A stretch of 64,000 bases of DNA from Phymorhynchus buccinoides (lineage: Eukaryota; Mollusca; Gastropoda; Neogastropoda; Raphitomidae), in contig CM065698.1 in assembly GCA_017654935.2 (NCBI GenBank), positions 42,001,239-42,065,238 of the forward strand, read 5' to 3'. How positions within the stretch are numbered: position 1 is the stretch's first letter; every line of letters starts with the position of its first letter. The notes under the pieces are model-generated. The model ran no database searches and was not told the DNA's origin. It worked only from the letters and a program-made list of their open reading frames with translations. This document shows, one piece after another, positions 59,346 through 64,000 of this stretch. The translations under genes and the position numbers were made by a program.

Positions 59346-60235
59346 GACTTCAGTGCTGCAAGTACATTTGTTTGATCTTTATCTGGCAACTTATTTGTCC
59401 ATGGTATTTGCAGTCATTGTTTCTTTCGCAAAGGTATTGGTGTGAAGAGAATATTCTACCTCGTGAAATAAGTACCCATTCCTCATTCGAAGTGTTTGCC
59501 TGTCCGCCATTGTGAAATTTACGAGACTAAGTGGCATGGCTTTGTACATGAATTTCTCGGCAAAGATGTAGATTTGCACCCTCCTGCTCTATTTCTAACT
59601 GTGGTTAGGGTTAGGGTTAGGATGGTTATAGTTCGCATGCAAAGGGTTCTTATTTCATGGGAGCTACTTATTTCTCAAGACACTGGAATGCGTAAAGTAT
59701 GACTTTTCATAAATCTTCCCACGCTCTTTACACAACTGGAAAGAGACAGTTAAATAATATTATTTCAAGGGGAATAATTAATTTTGGGGACTACATCCAT
59801 GGCTGCAACAGAACCAGCAAAAAGATGATGGCGGTTATCTACTGCAAGAAGAAGAAGAAGAAGAAGAATGGTCGCCATGTTGTAAATCATTTTGCGTTGT
59901 TTCCGCTCGTGACGTTTTGTTACGCAGAGTTATTTCCCTTCAGCATGCAGTAGTGAAACTGAAAGTGAAAGTAGGATCACGGACTATTGTTGTAACAAAC
60001 GCATTCAGACTTGATTTGCACCTTAAGGAGTGGCTGAAAACTTATTTTTACCCAAAGAGACTATCATTTATTAGCACATGCTGAGTAACGTTAGTACAAT
60101 AACAGAACCGTAAAAAAAAGATGATGGTGGTTGTTCGAAGAAAGAAGAGGAAGAAGACAAAGGATCTCCAGGAAAAGTGGTGACTCGACAGCTGAATCCA
60201 GTTCATAGGAATCAAGGAACAATGGGCCCGAAAAA
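59346..60235. other. Intergenic sequence with a short TTAGGG run
   Basis: TTAGGGTTAGGGTTAGG at about 59604-59620 and (AAG)n at 59845-59867. No gene recognised. Confidence 0.5.
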
Positions 60236-60264
60236 ATAACAAGAAGCTTGGGTGAACAGAAAGT

Positions 60265-60600
60265 AGCAGTGTGTGTGTGTGCGTGTGCGTGTGCGTGCGT
60301 GCGCGCGCATACGTGTGTGCGTGTATACATGTGTGTGTGTGAATGGTGTGTGTGTGTGAACGGTGTGTGTGTGCGCGCAGTTGATTGAGGGTTAGAGTAG
60401 GCCTACGGTCACACATACAATTCTGCTGCAGTTGGGGTTCATCAAAATGCCTGTCAGATGCCTTTAAAAATATTTTTAATAAAACTTATTTACTTCAAAT
60501 CTGTCTGCCTGTCTCTCTCTCTCCCTCCCTCCCTCCTGTAGTGTTGTCTTCGTCTCTGCCTCGACCTCTCTATGTCTCTGTCTCTGTCAGTCTCTTTCTT

Positions 60601-60687
<87 letters not shown>

Positions 60688-60702
60688 ACACACACACACA
60701 CC

Positions 60703-60775
<73 letters not shown>

Positions 60776-60880
60776 TCTCTATGTTTCTCTGTATGGTTGC
60801 CTCTTGACTTACAAAATATAAGCGTGGCATGCTCGTGCACACACACACACACAGACACACGCACACACACACACACTGGT
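60265..60880. repeat. GT, CT and CA microsatellites
   Basis: (GT)n at 60268-60380, (CT)n at 60508-60775 with a (CA)n insert at 60686-60702, and (CA)n at 60838-60876. Confidence 0.93.
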
Positions 60881-61062
60881 TTGTAACTGAAACCGTTTTC
60901 GAGAAGCAAGCGGATTTTTGAAGACAATGACAAATTGGTCACTGTGTACGGGTGTATGCGCATCGTACCTACGGGTGTTGCATTTAAGGGTAAACAGGTC
61001 TGCATTACATTACAACATACTACATTTCATGACATTGTGAGCATTGGTTTGACACGGTTCAG

Positions 61063-61307
61063 GTGACACAGTGTTCCACGCATGGGGAGAAGCAACGTCG
61101 GTGTCGTGGGAGGCGGAGACGTGGATGGTGGAGTACGGGCGGGGCTTCATCCCCTCCACCCTGGGCTTCGCTCTGGCCGACACCCTCTTCAGCACCACCG
61201 ACTTCCTCACCCTCATCTACGTGCTTAATGTCTACGCCCGCGCCTTGGCGCAAGAGTCCGGTTTCTATATGGCGGAGTTGCGGCAATATCTTAAGGATTC
61301 GTTGTAG
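61063..61307 (+). pseudogene. Orphan duplicate of SIGMAR1 exon 4
   Basis: 245 nt, only a few substitutions from 26057-26301, with the acceptor GGTTCAG, open frame ([19 protein letters not shown] to LRQYLKDSL) and stop retained. No SIGMAR1 exons 1-3 lie near it, so it is an isolated exon unless spliced from upstream transcripts. Confidence 0.9.
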
Positions 61308-63335
61308 TGAACTGTTTACATGGAGTCATTGTTAGTATTTCTATTATTTCCACACATGAGCCTTGAAGCAAGTCAAGTTTATGGCAGAATCACTTTAATA
61401 TCCAAAGGATTCATTGCAGTAAACTGTTACTATGATGTCATCTGGCATGTTATTGAGTGTTTCACGTCTATGCCCGCGCCTTGGTGCAAGAGTCCGGTTT
61501 CTATATGGCGGAGTTGCGGCAATATCTTAAGGATTCGTTGTAGTAGACTGTGGTGTCATGTAGCTGTTCATTGTTTATTTGTTGACACAGAGTCATTATT
61601 TTGTTTGTTGGTTTGGTGTTGTACTGATTTCACAATTCATGTCTGTGGGCTTCATGTCTATGCCCGCGCCTTGGTCCAAGAGTCTGGTTTCTATATGGCG
61701 GAGTTGCAGCAATATCTTAAGGATTCGTTGTAGTAGACTGTGGTGTCATGTAGCTGTTCATTGTTTGTTTGTTAACACAGTGTCATTGTTTTGTTTGTTT
61801 GTTGGTGTTATACTAATTTCACAACTCGTGTCTATGTCCTTAACATCTACGCCCTCCTTTGGTGCAAGAGTCCGGTTTCTATATGGCGGAGTTGCGGCAA
61901 TATCTTAAGGATTCGCTGTAGTAGACTGTGATGTCATGTAGCTGTTCATTGTTTTGTTTATTGGTTTGGTGTTGTACTGATTTCGCAATCCATGTCTGTG
62001 GGCTTCACGTCTATGCCCGCACCTTGGTCCAAGAGTCGGGTTTCTATATGGCGGAGTTGCGGCAATATTTTAAGGATTCGTTGTAGTGAACTGTTTACAT
62101 TGAGTCATTGTTAGTATCTATATTATTTCTACACATGAGCCTTGAAGCAAGAATCAAGTTTCTAAAATATGTCAGAATCACTACAATATCTAAAGGATTC
62201 ATTGTAGTAAACTGTTACTATGATGTCATTTGTCATATTGTTAACACAGTGTCATTGTTTAAATTCTGGTTAGTGCTATGCTGATTTGACAGCTCTCATC
62301 TATGTGCTTCATGTCTATGCCCGCGCCTTGGTGCAAGTCGGGTTTCTATATGGCGGAGTTGCGGCAATATCTTAAGGATTCGTTGTAGTAGACTGTGATG
62401 TCATGTAGCTGTTCATTGTTTGTTTGTTGGCTGGTGTTATACTAATCTTACAACTCGCATCTATGTCCTTAACATCTACGCCCTTGCCTTGGTGCAAGAA
62501 TCCGGTTTCTATATGGCGGAGTTGCAGCAATATATTAAGGATTCGTTGTAGTAGACTGTGATGTCATGTAACTGTTCATTGTTTATTTGTGACACAATGT
62601 TTCTTGGTTGGTGTTATACTAATTTCACAACTCACGTCTGTGGACTTAGCATCTAAACTTGAGTCTTGGTGCGGGAATCGGCCTTCTATATGGCAGAATT
62701 GCGACAATATCTTAAGGAATCTTTGCAATACACTGTTGATATAATTTCAAATAACTGTTCATTGTTTATTTGTGACACAATGTCATTGTTTTGTTTATTG
62801 GTTTGGTGTTATAACTGATTTCACAATTCACGTCTGTGGGCTTAACGTCTGTACTTGAGTCTTGGTGCAAGAATTGAGTTTCTATATGGCGGAATTACAG
62901 CAATATTTTAAGGATTTGTTGTAGTGAACTTTTCATTGTTTGTTTGTTAGGATTTCGACTATTTCTACACAAGAGTCTTGAAGCAAGAAGCAAGTTTCTA
63001 AACTTTGACAGAATTGCAGCAATATCTTAAGGATTCATTGTAGGAAACTGTGTCAGTGTGTGTGTGTAAAGGTCAAAATATGCATTGTTAGTTTTTTTCT
63101 CTTTCCCCATGTGTGTGTGTAAAGGTCAAAATATGCATTGTTAGGTTTTTTTTCTTTCCCCATGGCAACACAGTGACACTCTGCTAATGATCACAGTGTT
63201 GTCATGGGAAAAGAGTGAAAACTAACATGTATTTCAACCTTTAAATGGAGTCATTGTGATTTCTGCAAACTATTTCTGCACAAGTCTTGAAGCAAGAATG
63301 GAGTTTCTGCATGCCAAATTTTGGCAGTATCTTAA
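61308..63335 (+). repeat. SIGMAR1 last-exon tail array, second copy
   Basis: Tail units near 61510, 61700, 61890, 62050, 62350 and 62515, plus diverged ones near 61385, 62150, 62690, 62890, 63000 and 63300. The order matches the first array except for the two extra units. Confidence 0.9.
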
Positions 63336-63896
63336 AGGGGCACCCTGACAGATGAGTGTTTTGTAAGAAACACGTCGAGATCACCAGAAAACACCCTTTA
63401 CAGAGATCGCAACACTCACTTTGCTCTGGTTTCCTATAAATCAAACCGTCAAATCAGCGATTCCTCCTTGGCGGAGGTGCTGGAAGTCATTCTTTCACCC
63501 AAAGAGAAGGCGTGTGCCGTCTCTTTTCTAATGGCCGCCAAATCGTTTGCACAAAATGTTCGCAATACAAGTGTTTTTTTGTTTTTTGTTTTTTTAATTT
63601 TATACTGTTTATCTAATTGAGTTTCGCTCACAACAAAGGAAATAGCTCCAATTTGTTTTCCACTGCACTACAATTGTGTACAAAAAACGAAAACGCTTCA
63701 ACCACAATGAGTGACCTACACCCACCCCATCCAAAATGGCTACTTTCTCCGGCATCTCCGCCAAGGAGGAATCGCCATTTTGATGGTTTAATTTCCAGGA
63801 AACCAGAGCAAAGGGAGTGTTCCGATCCTTGAAAAGGCAGTCTTTCTGATGATCTTGACGTGTTTCTTGCAAAATCTCATCCGTCCGAGTCCACCT
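63336..63896. mobile_element. TTAA-target MITE family F6, copy 3
   Basis: AGGGGCACCCTGACAGATGA to TCATCCGTCCGAGTCCACCT with TTAA intact on both sides (63332-63335 and 63897-63900). It occupies the same tail unit as the 27926 copy, so it was present before the segmental duplication. Confidence 0.92.
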
Positions 63897-63983
63897 TTAA
63901 GGATTTGTTGTAGTATACTATGATGTCATATAACTGTTCATTGCTGATTGGTTGACACAATGTCATGTTTTGTTTGTTGGTTA

Positions 63984-64000
63984 AGGGCCAGCCACACGTC
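63984..64000. mobile_element. Start of the 113-bp TTA MITE, cut by window end
   Basis: AGGGCCAGCCACACGTC after TTA, identical to 28574-28590. Confidence 0.85.

Larger units (their letters stand above)
60984..64000 (+). repeat. Segmental duplication of 25.98-28.60 kb
   Basis: From AAGGGTAAACAGGTCTGCAT onward the sequence follows 25981-28600 in order: SIGMAR1 last exon, tail array, F6 MITE, start of the 113-bp MITE. The copy is cut by the window end. Offset is 35006 at the exon. It grows by about 350 bp because this copy has two extra tail units (near 61700 and 61890), then shifts slightly by small indels. Confidence 0.95.

Overview
The window is eukaryotic, intron-rich animal DNA. It holds split genes with GT-AG introns, tRNA-derived SINEs, many short inverted-repeat transposons (MITEs), a DIRS-like tyrosine-recombinase retroelement, and long GT and CT microsatellites. 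Protein similarity plus the repeat style suggest a lophotrochozoan, probably a gastropod mollusc. That placement is inference, since nothing here names the species. Two gaps of exactly 500 N (39440-39939 and 58742-59241) show a scaffolded assembly.

Three host genes are recognisable. INTS11, the endonuclease of the Integrator complex, runs on the minus strand. Its ATG is at 19252 and eight exons can be followed down to 6027, about the first 234 codons; the rest lies beyond the left edge. SIGMAR1 (sigma-1 receptor) runs on the plus strand from 19355 to 26301 in four exons and is complete (229 aa). The two start codons are 102 bp apart, so they probably share a bidirectional promoter. A RAP1GAP-family gene runs on the plus strand from 41617 to its stop at 54617. 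Its 5' exons were not found, and three of its RapGAP-domain exons carry frameshifts.

Layout: 1-4860 is a DIRS-like element (recombinase, RT/RNase H and Gag ORFs, all minus) lying in an INTS11 intron. 5.4-19.2 kb is INTS11 with SINEs, MITEs and an 83-bp tandem array that repeats a splice acceptor plus exon start. 15.9-18.8 kb, inside INTS11 intron 1, is an inverted-repeat element that encodes a zinc-finger/OTU-like protein and interrupts an old LINE. 19.4-26.3 kb is SIGMAR1, with a palindromic satellite in intron 1. 26.3-28.8 kb is a decayed tandem array of the end of the last SIGMAR1 exon. 28.8-41.3 kb is mostly minisatellite, microsatellite and MITE sequence. 41.6-54.6 kb is the RAP1GAP-like gene. 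54.6-60.9 kb is mostly repeats. 60.99-64.0 kb is a second copy of 25.98-28.7 kb, including an intact orphan last exon of SIGMAR1.

The strongest theme is repeated local duplication of exon edges: INTS11 (two exons), SIGMAR1 (last exon) and the RAP1GAP-like gene. The most unusual single element is the zinc-finger/OTU-bearing transposon.
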